Source: Pyricularia pennisetigena (lineage: Eukaryota; Ascomycota; Sordariomycetes; Magnaporthales; Pyriculariaceae). From it: 64,000 nt of DNA. The notes under the pieces were generated by a model. The model did not search any database. It was not told where the DNA came from and worked only from the letters and a program-made list of their open reading frames with translations. Positions 24,151 to 35,111 of this stretch are shown here, one piece after another (within the stretch, counting starts at the first letter, position 1; each line of letters opens with the position of its first letter). The translations under genes were made by a program, and so were the position numbers. The stretch is from the NCBI RefSeq assembly GCF_004337985.1, contig NW_021940918.1, positions 1,302,001 to 1,366,000 of the forward strand, read 5' to 3'.

Positions 24151-25605
24151 TCAAGCGGCAAGATTGACAGAAACTGTGGTGGTGGTGGTGGTGATAGTGG
24201 TAGTCGCCGTAGCCGGTGGTGATATGCCGTAGATATCCGGTCGTGTAGCTCTGTCGGGAGTCGCCAAATCCCTCGTTATTTCGGGCACTGGTACCGCAGC
24301 GGCGGCTCTTGCCTCCAACTCGCGTCTCCTTGCCAATAAGCTTTTGAAGGCCCCGAGGCACTGCAGCAGGCTCTCCTCGTCGGCTGCACAGAAGCGAAAG
24401 CGTTTTTCTTCCGTGATGATTTGGAGGCAGTGCCTCTTTGTCCTGCTGATAGGGTCCAGATCAACCACATTGAGGATTGAAGACAGTGGCAGAACGAGGT
24501 GTGGTGAGTATTCGGACGAATCCCGGTATAGGATCAAATTTCTGGGTCGAACAACGGCCCAAGACTTTTTCCACTGTCTCAAACCACCCTTGGAGCGCAA
24601 GAACCACATCTGCCCTTGCCACATGACGCGATCTGGGTCCTTTTCTGGAGCAATGCCGCTGGCGTTACTCCCGACCCTTCCGCCAAGATTCGGACGGTCC
24701 TGTAGCGGACTCGACGGAGACTGCTGATCGACGCTCTCTGCCGACTTGACAATGTAGCGGCTGGGCACATCGACATCTGAGAGGTCCGAGTGGGAGGCCA
24801 ACTCGTTACCCGACAATCCTGAAGATTCGCCAAGATGAGAGGCTCGGCGCGCATACTGACGATCTACCACATTACGGGCAACGACACGTTCCTGAATCTC
24901 TGGCGAGCTTGTCATCATGCGCTCCCGCTCCAGCAACGCCCCGTTTGTCTTGTCCTGCTCTATTGGAGACATCGTCATGCCATAGGACTCTCGCCTGACT
25001 ATGGGACTCGCAAGGAAAATCTCATCCTCCTCCTCCTCGATTCGGGCATCTTGGCGAACCGCCTCAACCCAATCCTGGGCATCTTTGGACGAGGGAGCTT
25101 GAAAATATATGTTTTTTGAAGGGGAAAAAAGCCCAAACATATTGTGGCGCTTTTGCTTTGGATCCTTGAGGAGCGTGACGGCGGTCAGGTCGGAGAGGTA
25201 TATCTTATTCCGCAGCTTGTCTTCTTTATCTGATTTGTATATCGAGAGTGTATTCGGCCTCATGACAACATAAACCGTTTTCCAGGACTATGATTCATAC
25301 ATCAGTATCATAGATAAACAGGGGAGAACAACGGTCCACGTAGGAGGATTGGTGCAACTGATGAGCCTTACCCTCGTCTTGGTCCTCTTTTGAAGATAGC
25401 CACATTTGATAACCCGGTCAAAGTCAAAGCATCCATTTCGGTTCACTGGTGAGAATGTTTCCAGAGCAAGTTGGGAGCGCAGTCGTGATACAGTGTCGGG
25501 CGATATGGCCATTGAGGGTTGAGATCTTGACAGAGATTGGCTGCTGGCCACTGTCAACTTGGCCCCGATGCTGTTCATAGGCGCAGCTGTCTGCACGTCG
25601 ACCAT
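24151..25605 (-). CDS. Tandem pleckstrin-homology (PH) domain protein, Opy1-like
   Basis: Predicted 456-aa protein from exons 25605-25372 and 25287-24151. PH domain 1 spans the intron, at about residues 65-165: VIKCGYLQKRTKT, SWKTVYVVMRPNTLSIYKS, then the KDAQDWVEAVRQDARIEEE helix. PH domain 2 is at about 300-410 (MWQGQMWFLRSKGGLRQWKK, SWAVVRPRNLILYRD, FRFCAADEESLLQCLGAF). Each has the expected C-terminal Trp- or Leu-containing helix. Between them is a Ser-rich linker, and the C-terminus ends in a Thr run. Such proteins bind phosphoinositides at membranes; yeast Opy1 is the closest known architecture. The start chosen is the first in-frame ATG, but the frame is open for 75 codons upstream (to 25830) without an ATG, so a spliced 5' exon is possible. 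Confidence 0.75.
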
Positions 25606-27475
25606 GTTTTCCAGCACGACACTAAACAAGTTCTTCTGCGATTTCAAGGGGGGCCACAGGAGTGGCCAGAAGTCGGCAGTAGTCGGAACGTCTTTGATGA
25701 CGGGACAGAGGTCAAGCCTTGATCTAAACTGGACGAGATTGAAAAGGCGAAACAGGCTGTAATCGGCATTGGCGCGAGTTGCGCGCTTATAGGCAAAACC
25801 GGGGGATGGATACGGAGCTAATGCCGATGCTCAACGACGTGGCGGTCAGGTCGAAGGACCAGGCCGGCGTCACAGCGGAGGCGCTCGAATTTTTCGAATA
25901 TGTTTGGCTAAAACGTGCCGGTACGCCTGCGTCCAACGGCGGAGCGAAGCTATCTTTTTTGGGTCGTGGCGTGTGCGTGCAGAACAAGCCTGGCTAGTTT
26001 GCAGCCAGTGTCGTCGGGGGCGCGCACCGACGGTCAACGAACGGTGGGTATTGTCTCGTGGAACAAAGAAACAAGAAGAAAAAAAACTTGATGGCTGGGA
26101 AAATAAACAATGGTGGAGAGCAGGCACCTGCAGGCGGTTACAGCAAGAGGTAGCGGGCCGGGCTAGGTTATATCCAAAAACAGGCGGCTGGTGGTTGAAA
26201 AGAAAACATTACTCTGACAAGTGGCATGGTATTGCTCATGAATCAGCTGTTGCGCATATTTGAGGGGGCAGGCGGGACGATCGGGAAGAGGGAGTAATGA
26301 GGAGCTCTAAATTGAGTTGTGATTGATTTGGTTATTCTTGAGACGAACGCGGGTGGCTTTGCACGCATCGAACATGCAACACACTAAAACAACCCCAGCA
26401 AGCAAGCAGCTGGGAATTTTACCTCCTGGCCCGCTTTACCGCCCAGAAACCCCATTCCAGACTCGAATTGCCGACGGGCGGTCGGGGGTTTCCTTGGCAG
26501 GGTGCCCTGAGGTATGCAAAGGAGTGGGGAAACTCAGGAGAGCTTTCCGCACGCTGCAAGATGCAAAATCCCAGCTGGCAGCTGGCCCAATGATGGCTTT
26601 GTCTGATGTTGCACTATAGTAGTATGCTTCTTTCTTCTTGGAATACGGGGCGCGAAGGGGCAAGGAAGGGGTGGGTGGTGTCTCCGTCGGCGAAAACTGC
26701 TGTTAAAGTGAATGATCATCCGTCCTGGCGCACATTATCTTGACAGACACGTTCATGCCATCGTCGGAAGATACTAAAAACAAAGCCATCTGGGCCAGCC
26801 TACCCGGTCTACCGGTACATGCACGACAGATACTGTGCTGTAGGACCCGACTTTGCAACGTTAGAGACTGAACTAGCGGCCTAGCTTCTCGGTCGCTACC
26901 CATTTGTTGATAGGTTGCGTGTGCCTGCATCGCAGCAGGATGAAATCGGCGAGCAGCTATGATCCAAATGTCATTTCCCACAGATGGCATGGATTTAAAA
27001 CTGCTCTCTCTCGCCGTTGTACTCGTTCCTTAGTTTCTTTGTCCATTTAGGCCTGCAATACAATTATGGTGAGAACGATCAACAATACACACGGTGTTGG
27101 GGGTGTGCTACTTACCGATCTGACTTGTCCTTCCCGTCTATCCCCTGCAGCGTGCAGACCACATGTTGCAATTTTAGATGCCAAGATGAAAGAAGCATTT
27201 GCGTTGGCGGTATGGGTTTTATCGACTAAAAAAGAATACTTTGACCCAGACCTAACCTTCTTGGATGTCAGCAACATCTCACAACTTCCTTGGAATTGAC
27301 GCAGATCACAAAGAATTCCTGCTTCATCTATAATTGTTTTGGTAACATATTTAGCATCCTTAACTAATCAAAGTGTCGACCATTCTATTTTGTGCCGTTT
27401 TGAAGACAATACCAATGCTGCTTGGAGCCTAGCAGCTGGAGATTATGATATCATACCGGTGAGGTGCCGCGCTCT

Positions 27476-28442
27476 GGTCTAGTCCTAGGTCCAGACCTTA
27501 GTCTCCCTAGTCTAGTCTATAGATACAGTATGACAATAAATCGTCTTCCCGCCCCCTTTATTGCAGTTCAAGTGCCACCGCATCATCTACCAGCACCACG
27601 AACAGCGTCAATATATAACATTCATAGATCTCCATGGACAAAACAGCCTTTGTAACTGCAGCTGTCGATCTGTCGCTATTCTGGGCAGTGTATTTGTACG
27701 TAATTGGTAATTCGCATTGAATCGCAACTGCAAAACAGTGGCTTCCCTCCACCATACTATATTTAATAATATTGCTTTTCGATGCAGTCTTTGTGGGGCA
27801 TAAATGTCCGTAAACCGACAACCCTTGAAAACTCTGCCGATGGACCCAATATACAGAGCTGAGTACCAACGTACGAAGCAGGTACCTTGAGTACTGACCT
27901 GATACCGAACAAACGACTTGGATACGGCTTCTTTGGCGGCATTTTCCATCGTAAATAGCGGCTCTATGGGCAGAGCAAATGTCTTGGTACTCTGCATCCC
28001 GTATACAGCCCACTTTCAATATTAATCGTGATGTCTTGTACTCCATCTAGGACGCGGATCATTTCGGCATAGACCTAGCGTTTCGTCAGATAGCACATGA
28101 CAGTTCAGGCGTGTCTCACGTCCACGATACATGCAACCGGCGAGGACTGTTAGAAGTTCATATTCCACGCCCATCCTATGCCTGGGGAGATGATCTTTAG
28201 ATGGCAAGCGCATCCCAATCGCAAGGCGAGCTGAATGTGTTGTTACTTTATGAGACAAATTCTAGTCTAGATTACTTACCCTCTACAGTAGTGACATATG
28301 NNNNNNNNNNNNNNNNNNNNNNNNNNNNNNNNNNNNNNNNNNNNNNNNNNNNNNNNNNNNNNNTGAAATAAAACCAGTCAATGGTGCAGTTTGATCCAAT
28401 CTTTTGACGATGATAGGCTAGACTAGACCTAGAGCCTAGACC
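27476..28442. repeat. Imperfect inverted-repeat pair, possible degenerate element
   Basis: The left end, GGTCTAGTCCTAGGTCCAG (27476-27494), is matched on the opposite strand at the right end (28442 downward) by GGTCTAGGCTCTAGGTCTAG, with an offset of one base in the middle. More CTAGTCTAG motifs lie at about 27510 and 28263. The interior has an assembly gap and no transposase-like frame. It could be a decayed MITE or simply repeated motifs. Confidence 0.35.
28301..28363. other. Assembly gap (63 N)
   Basis: A run of N directly after a CTAG-repeat-containing flank; the true length is unknown. Confidence 0.99.
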
Positions 28443-28620
28443 GATTGACCTGCATTCCATTGCACTGTCATCCAGATTTCTGCACCAATTATTGCCCGCT
28501 AAACCCGCCGGCCTTAGTGGTCTCAAAACAACCCACCTCACCGTAGTATCGACTTTAGTCAAGCATCAAGTCCCTGCAACACATCGTGCCCGTGTCTAGA
28601 ACTTTGACATAATTATCAAC

Positions 28621-29996
28621 ATGGTGGAAAGGACCGACGCGGGCTCTGCTGACGGCAAGCCCTGCAAAAGATGCAAGGAGAGGCCAGCTATCCAAGAAAT
28701 TCGGACTGATGCTGTTTGTGGGTGCGCATGCAAATTTCGCTATGTTTTTTTTTTTCTTTTCTTTTTCTCTTTGTCTTCTGTTGTTATCGTCACCACATGC
28801 AATGTAGCCAATCTCACCAAAACTCTTCTACAACTAAATCACATGATTTCACTGCGCATTTCCCTCATATATACTGCACAAGCTAACACAATCACTATAG
28901 ACCATGTTATTGCTCCTTCATCCAGGTCAAGACAGCCAAGCGGCTCGAGGTCCTGACGCGCGAGAGTAAAGCCAGCGGTGCCACCAAGCGGGGCAAGGCC
29001 GACTACACTGTCGGCCTATCGTTCGGCCCCTCGTCCGCAGCCACAGTGCAGCTTCTTGACGTATTCGAAGGGCGGCGCGCCCAGAAGAACCAGCGCCCGC
29101 CCTCGACAAAGTACACGCCGATAACCACCAAGATTCATGTGGTCCACGTCGACACGAACCTGCCGACAGCGGGCGCCGCCTCGCCTCCCTCGGACCTGCT
29201 CCAGCGCTGGGCGGAGAGGTATCCGAGTTTTGCCTTCCGGAGCGTGCCACTGACCGCCGCGATCGGGTTGAGCGGTATCGACTGGACTGCACTGCCGGCA
29301 CTCAAGGAAGGGTGCCCGCCCGAGGAGCAGTTGAGGCACCTGTTTGACAACCTCCCGTCGGCGACGTCGGCGGCCGACGTCACACGGCTCTTTGTGCGGC
29401 ACATACTCATGGCCGAGGCGGTCAGGGAGGACTGCTGCGCGCTGCTGCTTGGCAACAGCACCACGTCGCTGGCGGCGCTGACGCTTTCTGAGACGGCCAA
29501 GGGCAGGGCCTTTTCCCTCCCGTGGCTGATCAATGACGGGGCGCACTCCATACCCGACTACTCGCGTGGGTCAGCAGGGGCAGCAGAAGCAAGCTCGCAC
29601 AAGATGCTGGTGTACTTTCTGGTGCGAGAGCTCTACCGCAAGGAGCTCACCACATACAACGAGCTGGCGGGCATGGATACCAGTCTCATCGTCGATGACA
29701 CTTCCGTTGCTAACCCCGTCATCTCGCACAAGCATCAGACCATCGACGACGTTATGACGCGTTACTTTAGGGAGGTGGAGGAAAATTTCCCATCGGTCGT
29801 GGCAAACGTCGTTCGGACGACGGCAAAGTTATCGAGGGATGAACCAAGTGAAAGGTGTGGTCTCTGCGGCGTGGCCATTGACGCCACAGGTAACGAAAGA
29901 TGGGCAGGGGAGATGGGTGATATCACCGACGGAGAGGTAATCGCACAGAGAAGCAGCAAGCTATGTCACGGGTGCCAGAGGTCTGTCAACGGGTAG
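28621..29996 (+). CDS. ncs2: Cytoplasmic tRNA 2-thiolation protein 2
   Basis: Ncs2/Ctu2 partners Ncs6/Ctu1 in the cytosolic Urm1 pathway that thiolates wobble U34 of tRNA-Lys, -Glu and -Gln. Exons 28621-28743 and 28926-29996 give 397 aa. The N-terminus carries the family cysteine pairs (PCKRCKERPAIQEIRTDAVC, then CACKFRY). It is followed by VKTAKRLEVLTRESK and the ATP-pyrophosphatase-like strand YTVGLSFGPSSAATVQLLD, in which the catalytic-type SGGxDS is replaced, as usual for Ctu2. A C-terminal zinc-knuckle-like pair is CGLCGVAI...CHGCQ. The donor of intron 1 is GTTTTT at the start of a T-rich run, which is unusual, but it gives the family-like FRY-VKTAKRL junction. A poly(A) tract follows the stop. 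Confidence 0.88.
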
Positions 29997-30014
29997 TCGG
30001 ACATCAAATAAACG

Positions 30015-30031
30015 AAAAAAAAAAAAAAAAA
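30015..30031. repeat. Poly(A) tract, 17 nt
   Basis: An A run 19 nt past the ncs2 stop, in the 251-nt convergent spacer before the mitochondrial carrier gene. Confidence 0.9.
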
Positions 30032-30247
30032 GGCTTTGGGGTATATTCCTATCCACAACCACTAAGCCCAGAATCCGCACTACCTGAACTTTACCCTCTC
30101 TCTATAACAGTTGAAAATTATCGTGATCTAATGCGCTTAGCACAAATGCGCTTTTACAAGACCAAAATTCATCGACGCCGCCTCCACCTCCCGTCATATG
30201 CATGAGGCGACTTCCGATTACACGCATTATATAACATGATTCCGGGG

Positions 30248-31535
30248 TTACAAAGCCTCGGTTGGCAAAATCCGGTCTTCTAACTTCCTCATCAGCTTGT
30301 TTGTTTGTTCGGCCAAGCTCAGTGTGAGAATTGTATGTGGGAGAATACGGGCGAGATGTGGCAGAAACCCCTTGTAGATGGCAAAAACACCTTCGGTCTT
30401 GACCGTCTTTGCAAAGCAATCAAGAATGCCACTGTAAAGGTTTCCAGTCTGGTTGTACATGCGAGACATGATGGTGTCTACGACAGTAAAATGTTGTAAG
30501 CAGCAGCACATATCAACAGGGCAGACTAAGCACTTGGGAATATAATGGGGCCAATCCACAAACTCACCTGGCGGGTGCATGACGCAGCAGACAACAAAAC
30601 CGCTAACCGTGCTGCTTGCGAGATGAAGCGCTGGCCCTTCCTCCATGCCCAAGTGCCTGACAAGGCGCCTCTTGGCAAAAAAGTACGTCGGAAGCTGCAC
30701 AGAGCTGCCGAAGCCGGTCCTGATCATAGCAGCCCCCACTCCTCGGTACATGCCCTTGAATCCTTCCGCGCCGTATATCTGTCGCATGCCATCCACAGCG
30801 TTCCTGTACTCGTGCTGTGTCCCCACTGGTAGAAACGGTGAATAACTCTGCAATCTTGTCTTGACCAAGAAGAAGGGGCTACCAGCAGCGGCACCGATGA
30901 TACCGGAGGAGGCACCACAAAAGATGTTTATGCCCAAGCTCTGCTGATTCTTGTCTTTATAGAAGAGGCCTGTCAGGGTCTGGCGCATTGGCTCGTAGAA
31001 GCCCAAGCGGCAGCCGTTGAGCAGGATCTGGTAGACATAGGCGCAGCTAATGCCTCGGTAGATGCCACCCAAGCCCTCGTTTCGAACGATGACGGAAACG
31101 CCATGGAAGGGGCCGCGGTAGAAGTGAGGCTGATGTCCCTTGTCTCGAAGCTCGCCCTGCAGCTGCATGCTATTGTGTCGTCGGATATTCCTCAGTCTTC
31201 TAGGCCCCATGGAACACGCGACTGGAAGCGGGAGGCGGAGAGCGGAGGCGCTTCACCGTCCAATCGAAAAGGGGATGGGAAAACTGGCGCGGCATCTTAC
31301 CGAATCTTGACCGTCTCAAAAGGATGTGTGGCAGTCACGGCGCCGCAAGCTGCGATGCCGCCCGCTATGAAGGCCCTGGGCGCATTCGGTTTTCGTTAGT
31401 CATTTGCTGGGACTTCCACCAATGCGGTGAGCAGGCTGTGAACACAAACAAAGCTCTGCAGAACCTTGCCCAATCTTGCACCTGGACTATGATGCGTGCA
31501 GCCCGTCATACAACATACCCAAGCGTGGTTGACAT
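30248..31535 (-). CDS. oac1: Mitochondrial carrier, Oac1 type (SLC25A34/35-like)
   Basis: Predicted 307-aa inner-membrane carrier; yeast Oac1 exchanges oxaloacetate, sulfate and related anions. Exons are 31535-31519 (only 17 nt), 31375-31301, 31169-30568 and 30477-30248. Joining them gives MSTTLGAFIAGGIAACGAVT and continuous phase. The three carrier repeats are visible: HPFETVKIRMQLQGELR, SPFFLVKTRLQSYSPF and HPPDTIMSRMYNQTG. The first signature is canonical; the second lacks the acidic residue, as in Oac1 relatives; the third keeps Asp. Length and the ACGAVTATHPFE start match Oac1. Substrate is inferred from family only. It is divergent from swd2 and convergent with ncs2. Confidence 0.87.
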
Positions 31536-32229
31536 GGCGGGTAATCCCTGGTGTGTTTTGTTTGATTTTTTCCCCCCTCAAGTGACTCCTGATGTGCTTT
31601 TGGAGAAAACGCCAGGTCGAAGCGCAAGTTTAAGTTCCGATGACGGCCAAGCCTCAGCTGCTAGTGAACGCAAGAATAACGGATTGAGCAAAACGACAAT
31701 GCGCCATCAGAGTCTACTGCGCAAGCCGGGTTAACCAAAAACAGACAAACAAAAAAAAATAAAAATAAAAATAAAAGCAGAAAGACAAAAACGAGCAACG
31801 ACTGCCACCCTAATTTTGCCAGGGCAGGAAGTCAGGGGACATATTGACTCAATTCTTTCCTCCAACGATGCGAGTAGACTTGTCCCTCGCGTCAGCCCAA
31901 GTGCGCATAGCAGCGGTAATCGGAGCAGCCCGAACAAGGATATGGGTGACTTAGATCAGGGCACCATGGAGCCGGGTTTGTTGGATCTTCATCTGCGGCC
32001 AATGACGAGCTCAAAAATGCAACAGAGTTCCACCCGTCACTCCACGGGTCTGGCCCCGACGGCGGAAGAGCTCATTTCGCAAAAGCCTGTGCTTACTGTA
32101 GGATACAACGTCATGCTCCTGTGTCAAACCAATTCAAAATAGCAGCCATCAATCAACCCACCACCGTTCCCCTGCAACACAATTGCGCGCCTCGGAGTAG
32201 CCCATACTGGTGCGAGGAAACAACAAGCG
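31536..32229. other. Divergent promoter between oac1 and swd2
   Basis: 694 nt, with an A-rich stretch near 31750-31780. A 108-codon frame (31816-32142) has no recognisable content and is taken as chance. Confidence 0.6.
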
Positions 32230-33434
32230 ATGGATGTTGATATACCCACCGTGGGCACGCCTACGAATGGGGGCGCATCGCTCCTTGGGTCTACTACTGG
32301 CGGCACCACTGAGCTCCAGCAAATACTGTCTACGTTCAAGCCCACCAGGTTATTCCGCCGCAAGGACCTGAGACCAGATAAGCCGCCGCCACATGTACTC
32401 TCGCTGGACTTCAATGACCCGGGCGACCTCTGCATGACTTCGGAGAGCGATGAGACAATCCAGCTATACAACGTTCGGGAAGGTCGACACGACAAAAACC
32501 TAGCCAGTAAGAAGTATGGCGTGAAACTGGCCAAGTTCACCCATAGTGGTACAAGTATAATATACGCTAGTACAAAGCAAAACGGTATGTTCGTTAATGC
32601 CACCAGCCCATCACCCATCTGTGTGCACACCACGGTGCTGACTCTTCACTTTTTTTTATTTTTGCAGATGCCATCCGATATCTTGAAACGTTCGACAATA
32701 GCTTCATCAGGTACTTTGAGGGCCACAAAGATGCGGTGACCAACCTCGAAATGCACCCTGGCGGCGACAATTTCATATCGGCCAGTCGGGATAATACCGT
32801 GCGACTATGGGACATCAGGTCTAAGAACTCTGTTGGCCAGCTGTTCCTCAACACGCCCTATCTGCTGGCCTGGGACCCGTCGGGTGAGGTTTTCGCCGTC
32901 GGCTCCCCTAGGAGCGGCTCCATACTGCTCTACGACTACAAAAACTACATCAAAGCCCCTTTTGCAACCTTTGACATCGTCGAGGCCTGCAAGGAGGTGG
33001 ATGCCTCGCGCCTCCTCCAGGGCTGGACGAAACTGGAATTCTCCAACGATGGCAAATGCATCCTGCTCGGCACCGACGGCGCCGGGCACCTTCTGCTCGA
33101 CGCCTTTGACGGCAAGCTTAAGGCAAACCTGCGCAAACCGGACTCCTGCACCTCGCGTGTGGCCCCAGGCGAGGGGAGCGGGCACGGTGATGTAGAGAGC
33201 AGCGGCGACTGTTGCTTCACGCCTGACGGGCGGTTCGTTATGGGGGCAAACAGGGGCCAGAATGTTTCGGTATGGGATGTCAATGGGGCTGTGGGAGAAA
33301 ACAAGAGGATGGACCCGGCTTTCACGCTCGAGGATAAGAGGGAGGCCGCCGTGTTGGCATTCAACCCCCGATTCAACTTCTTTGCGACTGCGGACCGGGA
33401 CTTGATCTTCTGGATGCCAGACCCTTACGTTTAA
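32230..33434 (+). CDS. swd2: WD40 protein Swd2 (COMPASS / CPF subunit)
   Basis: Predicted 373-aa beta-propeller. In yeast Swd2 belongs both to the Set1 histone H3K4 methyltransferase complex (COMPASS) and to the cleavage and polyadenylation factor. Exons 32230-32584 and 32668-33434 join as KQN-DAIRYLETFDNSFIRYF, which is diagnostic of the family. WD-type strands follow: GHKDAVTNLEMHPGGDNFIS and ASRDNTVRLWDIR, then SILLYDYKNY, WTKLEFSNDGKCILLGTD, CCFTPDGRFVMGA, VSVWDVNG and FNFFATADRDLIFWMPD. A short N-terminal extension of about 35 residues is disordered. Confidence 0.93.
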
Positions 33435-33976
33435 TTGTAGCTGGAAGCTGGTTTTGTCTTTTTTTTTCTTTCTTTTTATGTCTTTCGTCGTTTTTGCCAT
33501 ATGTACGGTAGATACCCAGGGATTCGGCGCTTCATACAAACTATGGTATTGCATAGATATTTGCTCATGGAGGACTTTTATGACAACCATGGTTCACTTG
33601 AATGAGAAAAAAAATCTATCGATTTTTAGATTAATGCTGCCTCCGATCATGGTAGGTTTGTAGATCAATGGTTTCATTTTACGAAGCAGACAGACATTGG
33701 CGATGCAATGAGGCAACCAGGAGACAGTGCCCGGTGCGAATAGTCTCGTCACCGTGTGGGTCTGGATTTAACTGCCCAAGAACAGAATTCATCTGAACAA
33801 CCCCCGCGGTCAGCATACGCCCCGCTACATGCGATTATGCTGTTCAGTGCCAATCGCTCGAGCTGTCGCAAACCAAACAAACCAACATTCGCCAGCTAAG
33901 AATGGACACAGATACCTACACCAGGTAAACGCTTGTTCTGCGCTCTCGGCATCTGGAACTCTTTTTTTTTTCCAAG
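33435..33976. other. Intergenic region swd2 to srp14
   Basis: 542 nt between two plus-strand genes, with T-rich 3' flank of swd2 and a short promoter for srp14. No other gene was seen. Confidence 0.65.
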
Positions 33977-34568
33977 ATGCCCATCTTCGCAACAAGCCAG
34001 GAATGGCTCCATCAGTCACAGCTCCTGCTTGAAGCCCGTCCAGCAACGGTGAGTTTTCGTCCTACATCGATAAAAACATGGGAGGGTTTCCAGGTTGTCT
34101 TCCGCGCCTGGGCCGCCCTTCCCCCTCTGAACCGAAAATAAAATAGAGCGTCATACTAACTTCATCCTTGTCAATCGGGGGAAAAAAAAGACGAGGGTGA
34201 CTACGCGCTATTCGATCCGCAAGGCCGAGCAGAAACCACATAAAGACGGTGAGACCCTGCCGGACGCAAAGCCGCCGCGGGCCAGGCTCGTTCTCAAGAC
34301 TTATGACGATGTCAGCGGCGCCTGCCTCAAATACCGAACCAGCAAGGCGGCCGAGGTCTCGCGTCTGATCCAGATGTTGGGGAGCCTGGGGAGGAAGCAG
34401 GCCGCGCTTCCGCCCCGGGACGATGGGCTGCTCGAGCCTGCGGGCGGTGCCGTGCCAACGCCGATAGAGTCCGAAGCGACGACAGGTGCTGCGGCGAGGT
34501 CCCAACAACCACCGGCGCAACAGCAAGGAGGTGGCGCAAAGGGCAAGAAGAAAAAGGGCAAACGATAA
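33977..34568 (+). CDS. srp14: Signal recognition particle subunit SRP14
   Basis: Predicted 149-aa protein that binds the Alu domain of SRP RNA and takes part in elongation arrest during ER targeting. Exon 1 (33977-34048) codes MPIFATSQEWLHQSQLLLEA, the helix-1 motif (F...EWL..L..L.E) of SRP14. Exon 2 (34191-34568), after a TACTAAC branch site, carries the beta-sheet part (ARLVLKTYDDVSGACLKYRT) and the last helix (AAEVSRLIQMLGSL). The tail is Pro/Gln-rich and ends in a Lys cluster (GKKKKGKR) typical of fungal and animal SRP14. The acceptor AAAAAAAAG is purine-rich and less certain. Confidence 0.85.
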
Positions 34569-35111
34569 ATAGGCTGGTGGGCTAGGGATAGCATGTAAGC
34601 ATCTTGGACAATCCTCAGGCTGTGCAACAGAACGGACGGCCAACTATGGGAGTAATAGTTGAGGGAAAGTTCTAACCATGTATAATTTGAGGGGAAAAAA
34701 ATAACAAATGGGTGAACCTCGAGTTAACTATCCTAATAAAGTGATCCTAACATTATCTTAAATACTTGTACATGACTTGCGTCCCGACGGCCTTCCATCC
34801 CGCCATCCTTACCATAAGCCGTTAATCTCAAAATTGAGTTTGAAATGAATATACCTTCCCAGTGTTCGCTTAAACGCCTCAAACGCCCTCGATGTGGACC
34901 GAGCCGGTCCGCCAGTAACCCAACAAAAAAAGCAACTATGTATCTAAAACAGGACTGGATGTCTAAGCCTGACAAGCGAGTCTGATGCTTGCAGGCACCT
35001 CAAAAAAAAAACACCTCCAAACCATGCATGCATCGGGGGCGCCTGCCGAGGCCAAAACCATGGGTATAATACCAAGCACAAAAAGATAAACAGAACTTCA
35101 CATCAGGACAA
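34569..35111. other. Convergent spacer srp14 / rnr2
   Basis: 543 nt with the 3' flanks of both genes; no gene is seen. Confidence 0.65.

Larger units (their letters stand above)
25606..28620. other. Gene-poor region with CTAG-rich inverted repeats and a gap
   Basis: 3 kb upstream of both the PH gene and ncs2. Its right half (27476-28442) is flanked by related CTAG-containing sequences in inverted orientation and holds the 63-N gap. No credible gene is seen; short frames are scattered and compositional. Confidence 0.55.

Noticed and set aside
28272..28562. Frame crossing the 63-N gap.
   Set aside because: The gap length is arbitrary, so the reading frame across it has no meaning.
32805..33590. 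261-codon antisense frame over swd2.
   Set aside because: Shadow of a conserved WD40 exon on the opposite strand.
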